Part shown: in pieces, positions 32,890 to 41,830 of the stretch | How positions within the stretch are numbered: the first letter of the stretch is position 1 | Layout: each line of letters begins with the position of its first letter | Origin: Aridibacter sp965216195 | Lineage (GTDB): Bacteria; Acidobacteriota; Blastocatellia; Pyrinomonadales; Pyrinomonadaceae | Direction: 5' to 3' | Length of the DNA stretch: 64,000 nucleotides | Assembly: GCA_965216195.1 (NCBI GenBank) | Contig: OZ244151.1 | Location: 1,054,001 to 1,118,000, forward strand | The notes under the pieces: model-generated | What the model was told of the DNA's origin: nothing | Seen by the model: only the letters and a program-made list of their open reading frames with translations | Databases searched by the model: none | Program-made: the position numbers and the translations under genes

Positions 32890-34605
32890 TTAGCGCGTCA
32901 CTTCCAATTCAGCTCTTGAGATAATTTTCAGCGGTATTCGCAAATTTTTATCAAATTTTATCGAGTTTGGCTTTCCATCCAGTTTTACTGAAAACTGTTG
33001 TTTGCGTTTCGTCATTTGAAAGCGTTTGTTTGTTTTTGTGCCGGCGACATCAATCTCAACGTCAAGCGGAATTTCAAAGACGTCCGGCGTATCGGCATCG
33101 GCATTGTGAATTTGTGAGACTGCCAATTTAAGGGTTTTGGTTTTTGCGCTGTAAGAGGGTTCGATTCTAATTTTGGGATACCCTTCGGAATAGACCCACT
33201 GCTTAAAAAAGCGCGTTAAATTCTTGCCAGAAGCTTCTTCCATAGCCGTTTTAAGGTCAATAGTTTCGACATTCTTAAACTTATGACGATCTAAATAGAG
33301 ATTCATACCTTTCCAAAATGCCTGGTCACCGATCTCCGAACGAAGCGTGTGTATTACCGCGCCGCCTTTTTGGTAGGTAATGTTGTCAAACATCGTATCA
33401 TCGTCTTTTGCATCTGCCAGAAGGTTAAACAATGGGTGCTGTTTTGTTTCAAGTCCTGACGCAAACGCAAAATATTCCACGGCGTCGCTTTTGATTTTTT
33501 TCAGATAGGCTTCGCGACCGTACATCTTTTCGCGATAAGCAGCTTCCATAAATGTTGCAAAGCCTTCGTTTAGCCAAAGCTCAGCCCAGTTTCGGCAAGT
33601 TACTAGATTTCCAAACCAGGAATGAGCGAGTTCGTGTGCGACGAGGTCTTCTACGAAGAGCTGTCCGATTTCGAAGTCCGCCATCAGGATATCCGTGTCC
33701 GACATCGTCGTGGCGGTAATATTTTCCATACCCGATGCGCTAAAGCGTCCAACCATCGTTTGATCATATTTGTTAAATGGGTAATCCACGCCGGTTAGCT
33801 CCTCGAAGATTCGAAACATATCTTTCGTTTTTCCAAAGGCTTTCGGTACGATCGATTCCTTTCCCGGGTAAACAAAAAAACCGAGCGGAATTCCGCGGTA
33901 TTGATCGGTGATTTTTTTATATTTTCCGACGACAAAAGATGTCAGATAGATCGAATGCGGAACAGGCATCTTGTAGTGGAATGTGGTCGTTCCATTTCGA
34001 TTTTTGATTTTCTTTAACAACTCTCCATTGCCGATCACCGTAAATCCCTTTTTTACAGTGATAAATTTCTCCGTGGTCGCTTTATCGTCTGGAAAATCAA
34101 AGGATGGCAGCCAGTGATGCGTCTCTTCAGCCTCTCCCTGCGTCCATATTTGAGCAGAATGCTTCACCTCGCCTTTTCGCTTCGCATCGACAAAATACAC
34201 CCCCTTTTTTGGCAGTGCAGTGTATTTTAACCTTATTGAGATTGTTTCGTTTGGACGGTAGGGACGGTCGAGCGCAATCGATACTTTCTCCGGAAGCACT
34301 TTGTAACGAAGTTTTTTTGAAGTATTTTCCAGCGTGATCGAGGAAAACTTCAGACCTACGGCGTCGAGCTCGAGCTTTTCAAAGTGGCCCGAAAGCGGTT
34401 TTAGATGGATTGTTGTATCGCCGAAGACCTTTTTCCGCTTATGATCAAAACTCACGCGAATCACGTAGTGCTGAACATCAAACCTACGTTTGCGGTTAAA
34501 ATTATCAGCTTCGCTTTGAACAAACGGAGCAAAAAAGAGCAAGGCTGAAAGGAAAAACAAAACGGAAATCTTCATAGTCTTCGAAACTTGCGAGCTTTGA
34601 GCCAT
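32890..34605 (-). CDS. M1-family zinc aminopeptidase, secreted
   Basis: 571 residues. A signal peptide ends near FVQSEA; the ATG at 34575 would give a tighter signal, but 34605 is also usable. The M1 N-terminal beta domain is followed by the substrate-anchoring SGMENITAT loop and the zinc site HELAHSWFGN with the downstream Glu in LWLNEGFATFMEAAY. A QKGGAVIHTLRSEIG region and a shortened C-terminus follow; classical M1 enzymes of ~850 residues have an extra helical domain that is absent here. It removes N-terminal residues from peptides, probably in the periplasm. It converges on the orphan riboswitch. Confidence 0.93.
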   Translation of the reverse strand: MAQSSQVSKTMKISVLFFLSALLFFAPFVQSEADNFNRKRRFDVQHYVIRVSFDHKRKKVFGDTTIHLKPLSGHFEKLELDAVGLKFSSITLENTSKKLRYKVLPEKVSIALDRPYRPNETISIRLKYTALPKKGVYFVDAKRKGEVKHSAQIWTQGEAEETHHWLPSFDFPDDKATTEKFITVKKGFTVIGNGELLKKIKNRNGTTTFHYKMPVPHSIYLTSFVVGKYKKITDQYRGIPLGFFVYPGKESIVPKAFGKTKDMFRIFEELTGVDYPFNKYDQTMVGRFSASGMENITATTMSDTDILMADFEIGQLFVEDLVAHELAHSWFGNLVTCRNWAELWLNEGFATFMEAAYREKMYGREAYLKKIKSDAVEYFAFASGLETKQHPLFNLLADAKDDDTMFDNITYQKGGAVIHTLRSEIGDQAFWKGMNLYLDRHKFKNVETIDLKTAMEEASGKNLTRFFKQWVYSEGYPKIRIEPSYSAKTKTLKLAVSQIHNADADTPDVFEIPLDVEIDVAGTKTNKRFQMTKRKQQFSVKLDGKPNSIKFDKNLRIPLKIISRAELEVTR

Positions 34606-34702
34606 TATCTCATTTAACGAAAAGAGTTGCGAGAAAACCGGCGTCTTTTGGAGAGAGTAAATTTGAGGTACTATCTTAAAAACCTTTCAGGTCTGAACTA
34701 TT

Positions 34703-36127
34703 ATGAGACAAGCTATTTTTGCATCGATTTTTGTTTGCTTCTGTTTACTCTCAGGGCTTGCGCAAAGTCCTACACCGACGCCAACACTTTATTCTTCAAG
34801 AACTCTCGCTAATATGGAGAAACTCCAACGCGCGGCGCTTTCAAGCAACTATTCTTATCAAAAAACAGCTTATATGACTAACAATATAGGTCCGCGTCTA
34901 AGTGGCTCAGCTCAAGCCGAACGTGCTGTGGAATGGGTAGCCGATGAGATGAAACAACTTGGACTCAAGGTTAGTTTGCAGAAGTTGTCTGTTCCGCATT
35001 GGGTTCGCGGAGAAGAAAAAGGTGCGCTGACGAGCTGGACCGGAATGGCGAAAGGATCTAAGCAAAGAATCGCGTTGACGGCGCTTGGCTTTAGCGTAGC
35101 AACTCCGAAGGAGGGCTTGGAGGCAGAGATAGTAGTCGTAAATAGTTTTGAAGAACTCAATAAACTAGGGCGCAAGGCGGTTGAAGGGAAGATGGTCCTT
35201 TTTAACTACAAATTTGATCGGACGTTGGCGGCTGCCGGTTTTGGCGGAAACGCATACGGTTTGGCGACCCGCTATCGAGGAGGTGGCGCCTCTGCTGCTG
35301 CGAAGCATGGTGCGGTGGCAGCACTGGTTAGATCCGCAGGCGGTTCGCAGAATCGCCTTCCTCACACGGGCGCGATGAACTATGCGGAAGGTGTGAAAAA
35401 GATTCCCGCGGCTGCATTGGCGTACGAAGATGCAGACTTGATTGCTTATCTTGCTAAAGCCGGGAAGGTGAAAATGAAGCTATTGCTTACGCCGCAGACT
35501 TTGCCTAATAAAACTAGCTATAACGTGATCGCAGACCTTAAAGGAAGCGAAAAACCTGATGAGATCGTTCTTGTTTCCGGACATCTGGATTCATGGGATT
35601 TGGGAACCGGTGCGCTTGACGATGCGGTTGGCGTAGCAAATGCGATGCAGGTTCCATATCTACTTAAACGTTTGAAAATCAGACCGAAACGCACGATCAG
35701 ATTCGTGGCCTTTATGAACGAGGAAAATGGATTTGTTGGCGCGCGAACCTACGCGGAAGAAGCCGATATTCCAAAGCATTTTGCGGCGATTGAAAGCGAT
35801 CTTGGGGCGAGTCATCCGATCGGTTTTATTTTTGCGGGGAAGAGATCCGCACTTCCACTTTTAGCACCGATTTCCAAGATTCTGAGTAGCCAGGGCGCGA
35901 GTCAGATCGACGTTCGCAGGAGGGCGAGCTCGGATATTAGTACGCTGACGGCAAAAGGAGTCCCGTCGTTTGGCCCTTGGTTTGATACGCGGACTTACTT
36001 TAACTATCACCACAATGCGGCCGACACGCTCGATAAAGTTAAGCCGAAGGAGCTCAAGGAAAACGGAGCGATAATGGCTGTTTTGGCTTACGGGCTTGCG
36101 AATTTAGAACAACCGCTCCCAAGGTAG
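34703..36127 (+). CDS. M28-family zinc peptidase, secreted
   Basis: 474 residues with a signal peptide (to about Gln22, GLAQSPTPTPT). A PA-like insert (about 110-270, including VVNSFEELNKLGRKAVEGKM) precedes the dinuclear zinc domain: SGHLDSWDLGTGALDDAVGV (His and bridging Asp), FMNEENGFVGARTYAEE (general base Glu and zinc Glu), ESDLGASHPIG and the final His in YFNYHHNAADTLDKV. Such enzymes are aminopeptidases or carboxypeptidases that trim peptides. It diverges from the M1 peptidase gene across 97 bp, so two peptide-degrading exoenzymes may share control. Confidence 0.93.
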   Translation: MRQAIFASIFVCFCLLSGLAQSPTPTPTLYSSRTLANMEKLQRAALSSNYSYQKTAYMTNNIGPRLSGSAQAERAVEWVADEMKQLGLKVSLQKLSVPHWVRGEEKGALTSWTGMAKGSKQRIALTALGFSVATPKEGLEAEIVVVNSFEELNKLGRKAVEGKMVLFNYKFDRTLAAAGFGGNAYGLATRYRGGGASAAAKHGAVAALVRSAGGSQNRLPHTGAMNYAEGVKKIPAAALAYEDADLIAYLAKAGKVKMKLLLTPQTLPNKTSYNVIADLKGSEKPDEIVLVSGHLDSWDLGTGALDDAVGVANAMQVPYLLKRLKIRPKRTIRFVAFMNEENGFVGARTYAEEADIPKHFAAIESDLGASHPIGFIFAGKRSALPLLAPISKILSSQGASQIDVRRRASSDISTLTAKGVPSFGPWFDTRTYFNYHHNAADTLDKVKPKELKENGAIMAVLAYGLANLEQPLPR

Positions 36128-36222
36128 AGAGTAGAGCGGAGACTATTCGCATTTGCCCTGGAGCCTAAGGGAATGTCGATTTGAAAATGATCAGTGTTCG
36201 ATGTTAAATGAGATAAATAGTT

Positions 36223-36393
36223 ATGGATAAAAAAGTACCACCCTATTTTCCACAGAGTTCGCTATCGCCACCCGACGAAAACCGCTATAGGAAATTTAAA
36301 GTTATTGTCGGGTTGTTGATCGTGGCAGGAATACTTCTTCTGGCCGGCATCGGTGTCGGAATCTACTATCTGATTTCGTGGCTTGGCTCCTAA
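36223..36393 (+). CDS. Small single-pass membrane protein
   Basis: 56 residues: a soluble Pro-rich N-terminus (MDKKVPPYFPQSSLSPPDEN), a basic stretch (RYRKFK) and one strong membrane helix (VIVGLLIVAGILLLAGIGVG) near the C-terminus. The basic residues before the helix predict the N-terminus in the cytoplasm. It lies 95 bp behind the M28 peptidase gene. No ribosome site is clear (GAGATAAATAGTT before the ATG). No family recognised; codon pattern and composition are protein-like. Confidence 0.55.
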   Translation: MDKKVPPYFPQSSLSPPDENRYRKFKVIVGLLIVAGILLLAGIGVGIYYLISWLGS

Positions 36394-36424
36394 AAAAATA
36401 CCCGCCTCAAAGTCTCAAGGCGGG
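36392..36424 (-). terminator. Rho-independent terminator of the S41 protease gene
   Basis: CCCGCCT (36401-36407) pairs with AGGCGGG (36418-36424); read on the minus strand the stem is followed by TATTTTTTTA (36400-36391). It lies 23 bp behind the S41 stop. On the plus strand only an A-run precedes the stem. Confidence 0.7.
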
Positions 36425-36446
36425 CATCTCTAAATTCCTACTAATA

Positions 36447-38141
36447 CTATTTGGTCGCTGAATACGCGCGCGAACCGCGAATCGCCAATTGCTTGGCTTC
36501 CGGAAAGAGTTTCAAGGCGCGCTGGAGCTGCGGATCATATTCGTTGTAAACCTGGTAAGAGGTTCGCACCCCATAAGCAGCCGTCACGATTTCCGTACGC
36601 ATTATTCTCCTGACGAAATCTCTTTCTTTGTCAATGTGCTCTGCTTTCAAACCATATTTCTTTGCCGCAAAATTCTTAAAAGCCGCAAAAAGCTCAGGCG
36701 TAATCGGGAAGTCGGCATTTGTTATATTGCGATTGAAGGCAATCGGCTGATCGATGCGGTATCCATCATATCCCTTGAGTTTTCCAAAGGTAAGATCAAG
36801 AACAAACTCGAAGATCGGGCTTACCAGACGCGATTGGTATCCCCTGCGGGCAACGGAAACCGTCGGGGTTTTTACGATCACATCCGGCGTAATGCCGTTT
36901 CCTCCGTAAACGACGCGTCCGGAATCCGTTCGTTTTTCATCGCTCTTTGGAGGTGCTTTATCTCTCGTTCTGCCTCGCTTGTAATCGTAAAGATTACCGT
37001 CTGAATAATCACGCTGAATTGACCTTCCCGATGGTGTTGCATATTTTGCGATTGCAAGCAGAAGCATCGAGCCGTATTCAATCTGAAACGGGTTTGTAAC
37101 GATTCCTTTGCCAAAACTATTTTCGCCCACGAGTAAAGCCCGATCGTGATCTTGCAATGCTCCGGCCAGAATTTCCGAAGCTGAGGCCGAATTCTGGTTT
37201 AACAAAACAACGAGCGGCGTGTCATCCGGAGTTGGATTGTCAGCGCGAAAAGTCCGCGAAGCCCCTCGAATTCTACCTTTTTGAGTAAGAATTGTTTGTC
37301 CTTCCTTTAAGAAGGTGTTGGCGATATACAAGGCTTGATTAACCAATCCGCCACCATTATTTCTAAGGTCAATAACAAGGTTTTTCATGCCTTGCGATTT
37401 GAACTTCTGCATTGCAACGCGAAATTCCCGATAAGTCGTTCGCGTAAAACCTCCGCTCATCGCTATATATCCAACACCGGGCTCAATCATGTAGGCTTCT
37501 GTAATCGATGGCGTTGACACCGCATCGCGAATAATTTCTATCTTTTCACGTTTTTTTGTACCGTATCGTTCGATAACAATTTTCGCGGGTGTACCGCGTG
37601 GGCCGCGCAAGCGATCCCTCACGTACGGATAAAACTTGCCGTCAACCGAAACGCCATTTACTTCCAAAATCTTGTCGCCGTAGCGAAGGCCGGCGCGATT
37701 TGCAGGCGCACCGTTAAAAGTCGCTTTTATGTAGGTTCCGTCAGGCTTACCGTCTTTCTTAATGATGGAATTGATCGTTGCACCGATACCAAAATACCTT
37801 GAGTTTTGATCGGTTAAAAATGCTTCAAACTGCTTCGCATCGTAATAACCCGAGTGGGGATCGAGCGTACCGAGCATTGTTTCGATGGTGATCTTAAAAA
37901 GCTCGTTATAATTCAGGTCGTCGCCGGAAGTGTGATTGTCCTGGATAATTGTGAGCGCTTCCGAAACATCCCGCTCGATTCTCTCAATCGTTACCTTGTT
38001 TTTTGAAGTGTCGGTTTTACCCGATCGCTTGTTTTCTTTTGATTTTAACCTTGAAACAGCGCTCGATTGACCAACTAAACTGCCGGAAAAGACAACACAA
38101 AATACGACTAAGATTGCGGACCACTTAAAACTTCTTTTCAC
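36447..38141 (-). CDS. S41-family (CtpA-like) C-terminal processing protease, intact
   Basis: 564 residues from the GTG at 38141, chosen because GGGAG lies eight bases upstream and a signal peptide follows directly (KRSFKWSAILVVFCVVFSGS). After a basic stretch come the S41 N-terminal domain, a PDZ domain (about 130-215) and the protease core with catalytic Ser in NQNSASASEILAGALQD and Lys in GENSFGKG. The family cleaves C-terminal tails of periplasmic or outer-membrane proteins by a Ser-Lys dyad. The ~170-residue extension after the core is longer than in minimal CtpA enzymes. Confidence 0.92.
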   Translation of the reverse strand: MKRSFKWSAILVVFCVVFSGSLVGQSSAVSRLKSKENKRSGKTDTSKNKVTIERIERDVSEALTIIQDNHTSGDDLNYNELFKITIETMLGTLDPHSGYYDAKQFEAFLTDQNSRYFGIGATINSIIKKDGKPDGTYIKATFNGAPANRAGLRYGDKILEVNGVSVDGKFYPYVRDRLRGPRGTPAKIVIERYGTKKREKIEIIRDAVSTPSITEAYMIEPGVGYIAMSGGFTRTTYREFRVAMQKFKSQGMKNLVIDLRNNGGGLVNQALYIANTFLKEGQTILTQKGRIRGASRTFRADNPTPDDTPLVVLLNQNSASASEILAGALQDHDRALLVGENSFGKGIVTNPFQIEYGSMLLLAIAKYATPSGRSIQRDYSDGNLYDYKRGRTRDKAPPKSDEKRTDSGRVVYGGNGITPDVIVKTPTVSVARRGYQSRLVSPIFEFVLDLTFGKLKGYDGYRIDQPIAFNRNITNADFPITPELFAAFKNFAAKKYGLKAEHIDKERDFVRRIMRTEIVTAAYGVRTSYQVYNEYDPQLQRALKLFPEAKQLAIRGSRAYSATK

Positions 38142-38308
38142 TATATAATCTCCCGGGAAACGATAAAGCAGAATCAAACTTTACGGAAAAATGATAACAC
38201 CCGTTAGAAGAAAAAGCGACGAAAATAGTTGCTTAGCGGTTGAAAAAGTGCCCGTTTTTCAATAAATTACAGGAGACGCAAAGCGCCCGCATTTTCGTTT
38301 CGAAAACA

Positions 38309-39310
38309 ATGTCTCATTTACTGGAAATCAAAAACCTGCAGACGCATTTCCCTACCAAGGAGGGAGTCGTCCGAGCAGTAAACGATGTAAGCTTTCACAT
38401 TGACGAAGGCGAGCTGCTGGGCCTGGTTGGTGAATCCGGCTGCGGAAAATCGATCACCGCATTGTCTGTCATGCGTCTGATTTCGCATCCCGGTAAAATC
38501 GTCGGTGGGTCTGTGAAATTTAACGGTACCGAGCTTACTGAGGCAACCGAGGATTACATGAGGGATCTTCGCGGCAACGACATAGCGATGATTTTTCAGG
38601 ATCCAATGACGTCGTTAAACCCGGTCTATACGGTTGGCGAACAAATCGCAGAGGCTTTGAGACTCCACCGGAAACTGAGCAAAAAAGATGCCTGGGACGC
38701 CGCGGTCGAGGCGATGAAGGAGGTTGCAATTCCTTCGCCGGCAAGACGTGTCAACGACTATCCACACCAGCTTTCAGGCGGGATGAGGCAGCGTGTGATG
38801 ATCGCGATGGCGCTTGCCTGTGAGCCCGAACTACTGATTGCTGACGAGCCGACAACGGCGCTTGACGTAACCATTCAGGCGCAAATTCTTGAATTGCTAA
38901 ATGAACTCCGCAAAACAAGAAAACTTGCGATTTTGCTAATTACTCACGATTTAGGGGTTGTAGCGGAGACGGCCGATCGGGTTTGCGTGATGTACACGGG
39001 CAGGATCGTTGAGGAATCGGGAGTCGAAGAGGTTTTTGAAAATCCAAAACACCCCTACACCCAAGGGTTACTGAAATCTGTTCCAAAGCTCAGCGAGGAG
39101 AATATCCACAGCGAGCAGAGATTATCAACCATTGAGGGTGTTGTGCCGAGCCCGACGGAGCTACCGGATGGATGCCATTTTGCGCCGCGCTGCTCATTTA
39201 CGGAAGACGCGTGCGAAAAAGGGGAAATTCCACTTTACGAAATTGGCGGCGGAATAAAGGTCAGATGCGTCTTATATAGCGATGAAAAAGAAAAAGCAGC
39301 CGCTGGTTAG
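38309..39310 (+). CDS. Oligopeptide/dipeptide ABC transporter ATPase (DppD/OppD type)
   Basis: 333 residues from the ATG at 38309, which gives the family start MSHLLEIKNLQTHF; an AGGAGA at 38271 is too far upstream to decide the start, so a non-standard start between cannot be excluded. Walker A is GESGCGKS, signature LSGGMRQR, Walker B LLIADEPTTALD, and the switch His is in LLITHDLGVV. The C-terminal oligopeptide-transporter region (PDGCHFAPRCSFTEDACEK) has the Cys residues that bind an iron-sulfur cluster in some members. No permease or binding-protein gene is adjacent. Confidence 0.92.
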   Translation: MSHLLEIKNLQTHFPTKEGVVRAVNDVSFHIDEGELLGLVGESGCGKSITALSVMRLISHPGKIVGGSVKFNGTELTEATEDYMRDLRGNDIAMIFQDPMTSLNPVYTVGEQIAEALRLHRKLSKKDAWDAAVEAMKEVAIPSPARRVNDYPHQLSGGMRQRVMIAMALACEPELLIADEPTTALDVTIQAQILELLNELRKTRKLAILLITHDLGVVAETADRVCVMYTGRIVEESGVEEVFENPKHPYTQGLLKSVPKLSEENIHSEQRLSTIEGVVPSPTELPDGCHFAPRCSFTEDACEKGEIPLYEIGGGIKVRCVLYSDEKEKAAAG

Positions 39311-39830
39311 GGGAAGCCGCGTTTATTTGTGTCGTGTGGGGCTCGACGACGCAGACGAGTTTATCGCGCAAGCGAAGAGAAGTTTGAAGTTTCATAGCGG
39401 TTTGGTGAAGCCGCCCACGGATAAAGAGGGTTTTCACGAATACGTAACCAAGAGCGAGTCTGAGTCCGACGAGTGTTTAGTTGTGATTAGAAAAGAGGAC
39501 AAAAGTCTCGCAGGAGCTGTGAATATATCGCAGATTTTTTATGGTGGGTTCAAAAGCGCTTATCTAGGCTACTATCTGTTTAAGGGGTTTTCCGGAAAGG
39601 GCTATATGACTGAGGCTCTGACACTGGTTTTGCGTTATGCGTTCCAAAGCTTGAAGCTCCATCGCCTTGAGGCAAACATACAGCCGGACAATAAGAGTTC
39701 GATTAAGTTAGTCGAGCGCTGTGGTTTTACAAAAGAAGGGTTCTCGAAAAAGTATTTGAAAGTAGGGGGGAAGTGGCGAGACCACGAACGCTGGGCGATT
39801 GTAAAGGAAGATTGGTTGGACCGAAGATAA
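39282..39830 (+). CDS. GNAT acetyltransferase, RimJ/RimL type
   Basis: 182 residues, overlapping the end of the upstream ATPase gene by 29 bp and ending just before the next ATPase start, so it is embedded in the transporter operon. AYLGYYLFKGFSGKGYMTEA carries the acetyl-CoA pyrophosphate-binding turn, and LKLHRLEANIQPDNKSSIKL then VERCGFTKEGFSKKYLKVGG are typical of RimJ/RimL N-acetyltransferases. Substrate unknown; its place suggests acetylation of an imported peptide or antibiotic (inference). Confidence 0.88.
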   Translation: MKKKKQPLVRGSRVYLCRVGLDDADEFIAQAKRSLKFHSGLVKPPTDKEGFHEYVTKSESESDECLVVIRKEDKSLAGAVNISQIFYGGFKSAYLGYYLFKGFSGKGYMTEALTLVLRYAFQSLKLHRLEANIQPDNKSSIKLVERCGFTKEGFSKKYLKVGGKWRDHERWAIVKEDWLDRR

Positions 39831-40835
39831 ATGAACGAAACCGCGGCAACGAAAAAAACTGAAGCGCTTGTAAAGGTGCGTGACTTGGTAAAACATTTTC
39901 CGGTCGAGGATAGCGACGATGTCGTACGTGCGGTTGACGGCATTTCGTTTGATATTTTTGCCGGTGAAACGCTCGGTCTGGTAGGGGAATCGGGTTGCGG
40001 GAAATCGACGGTCGGGCGATGTATGCTGCGTCTTCATGAGCCAACTTCAGGGGAAGTTTTCTTTGAAGATAGCGACATAACGAAACTCTCAAATAAAGAT
40101 TTGCAAAAACTCCGTAGGGAAATGCAGATCATTTTTCAAGACCCATACGCTTCTCTTAACCCGCGTTTGAGTGTGTTTTCGATCGTCTCGGAACCCTTAA
40201 AGATTCACGGTATGGGCGACAAAAGCCTGCAAAAAATTAAGGTTGCGGAGCTGCTTTCGAAGGTCGGTCTCGATCCAAAATATATGTCGCGCTATCCTCA
40301 CGAGTTTTCCGGCGGGCAGCGGCAGAGGATTGGAATCGCTCGAGCTCTTGCGTTAAACCCGAAGCTGATCATTGCCGATGAACCGGTTTCGGCGCTCGAC
40401 GTTTCAGTCCAGGCGCAGGTTGTAAATCTCTTGCAGGATTTGCAGGCGGAATTTGGATTGACCTTTCTTTTTATCTCGCACGGCCTGGCTGTAGTCGAAC
40501 ACATTTCAGACCGGGTGGCGGTAATGTATCTTGGCAAAATCGTCGAAATCGCGGACTCAAAAGAACTCTATAAAAATCCGCTTCACCCTTATACGAAAGC
40601 ACTTCTTTCCGCGATTCCGGTTCCGGATCCGAAAATGAAGCGCGAACGTATTGTGCTTGAAGGAGATGTGCCGACGCCAATAAATCCGCCTTCAGGATGC
40701 AATTTTCGTACGCGTTGTCCTATGGCTACGGAGGAATGTGCAAGCGTCGAACCGGAACTCAAAGAAATCGAAAGCGAACATTTTTCAGCGTGTATTTATA
40801 ATGAAAACTATGAAAGCGCCAAGACCCTGAAGTGA
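39831..40835 (+). CDS. Oligopeptide/dipeptide ABC transporter ATPase (DppF/OppF type)
   Basis: 334 residues. Its ATG follows the GNAT stop with no gap. Walker A is GESGCGKS, signature FSGGQRQRIGIARAL, Walker B LIIADEPVSALD, switch His in FISHGLAVV, and the C-terminal NPPSGCNFRTRCPMATEEC is the oligopeptide-transporter extension. OppD and OppF normally form a heterodimer that powers one permease pair; the permeases and binding protein must be encoded elsewhere. Confidence 0.92.
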   Translation: MNETAATKKTEALVKVRDLVKHFPVEDSDDVVRAVDGISFDIFAGETLGLVGESGCGKSTVGRCMLRLHEPTSGEVFFEDSDITKLSNKDLQKLRREMQIIFQDPYASLNPRLSVFSIVSEPLKIHGMGDKSLQKIKVAELLSKVGLDPKYMSRYPHEFSGGQRQRIGIARALALNPKLIIADEPVSALDVSVQAQVVNLLQDLQAEFGLTFLFISHGLAVVEHISDRVAVMYLGKIVEIADSKELYKNPLHPYTKALLSAIPVPDPKMKRERIVLEGDVPTPINPPSGCNFRTRCPMATEECASVEPELKEIESEHFSACIYNENYESAKTLK

Positions 40836-40906
40836 AATTTGAAACGTAGATTCGGATTTTTACGTATAGATTAGTGTAATAATCAAATGACAAAAGGAGA
40901 TAAGAG

Positions 40907-41821
40907 ATGAGAACGGGCGGCATAGCGGCGATTGTAATCGGGGTGTTAGTAGCGGTGCTTGGTTTCACCAAGATTCTTCCCAATCTTGGATCGACCGGGA
41001 TAATGCTAATCTTATTGGGCGGACTTTTTATCGGCCTGAGCTTTATCGGAATGCCTGATGAAGAAGAAGGCGCCGCACCGATGTCATTCTTCGATCGGAT
41101 CACGAAAGTCTTCTACGCTCCGGCTGAACTTTTTCAAAATCTCAGGTCTCATCCGCGTTGGATTGGAGCGGTTGCTGTGATTGCAATTTTCAACGGGATT
41201 TACGCGTTTGCTTTTGTCAGCAGGATTACGCCGGAGAGAATTACTAATTATTCGATTGATAAGTTGGCTGAATCAGGATTTGTTCCAGAGAAATCGATCG
41301 ATGAAGTAAGGGAGCAGACTCTTGAGGCAAACAGCAATCCAGTTGCGCGCGGGGCGGCATTCGTCAGCGGCTTCGTCGGTACGTCTTTTCTTGTTGCTTT
41401 TTTAGCGGCGATTTTCCTTGTAGTTGGCCTCGTTTTTGGCGGAAAGATTAACTATTGGCAGGCATTATCCGTGGCTGCCTACGCAATGGTACCTATCACG
41501 GTGATTCAAAGAGCGGCGAGCCTGCTGATCCTTTATCTTAAATCCCCGGATGAGATCCACCCGATTTTAGGACAGGGAAGTCTCCTCCAGGATAATTTAA
41601 ACTTCCTCGTTTCCGCCGCTGACAGCCCGGTCTTGTATACGCTCTTAACCTATTTCAGCTTGCTTGGTATTTACTGGCTGTGGCTTAACTCAACCGGTTT
41701 GAAAAATGCGGCTACACGTCTTTCCACAGGCGCAGGTTGGACGGCATCCATATTGGTTTGGTCAATGGGTCTCGTACTAAGTGTCGTTATGGCGCTGCTT
41801 TTCGGAAATATGATGAGCTAA
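40907..41821 (+). CDS. Yip1-family membrane protein
   Basis: 304 residues, AAAGGAGA six bases before the ATG. Two N-terminal helices (about 5-48) are followed by a short acidic loop and a Yip1-like domain: SFFDRITKVFYAPAELFQNL, then four or five further helices, including LVAFLAAIFLVVGLVFGGKI and WQALSVAAYAMVPITVIQRA. Function of bacterial Yip1 proteins is unknown. It converges on the permease cluster with a 9-bp gap. Confidence 0.75.
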   Translation: MRTGGIAAIVIGVLVAVLGFTKILPNLGSTGIMLILLGGLFIGLSFIGMPDEEEGAAPMSFFDRITKVFYAPAELFQNLRSHPRWIGAVAVIAIFNGIYAFAFVSRITPERITNYSIDKLAESGFVPEKSIDEVREQTLEANSNPVARGAAFVSGFVGTSFLVAFLAAIFLVVGLVFGGKINYWQALSVAAYAMVPITVIQRAASLLILYLKSPDEIHPILGQGSLLQDNLNFLVSAADSPVLYTLLTYFSLLGIYWLWLNSTGLKNAATRLSTGAGWTASILVWSMGLVLSVVMALLFGNMMS

Positions 41822-41830
41822 TAGGTAGTT

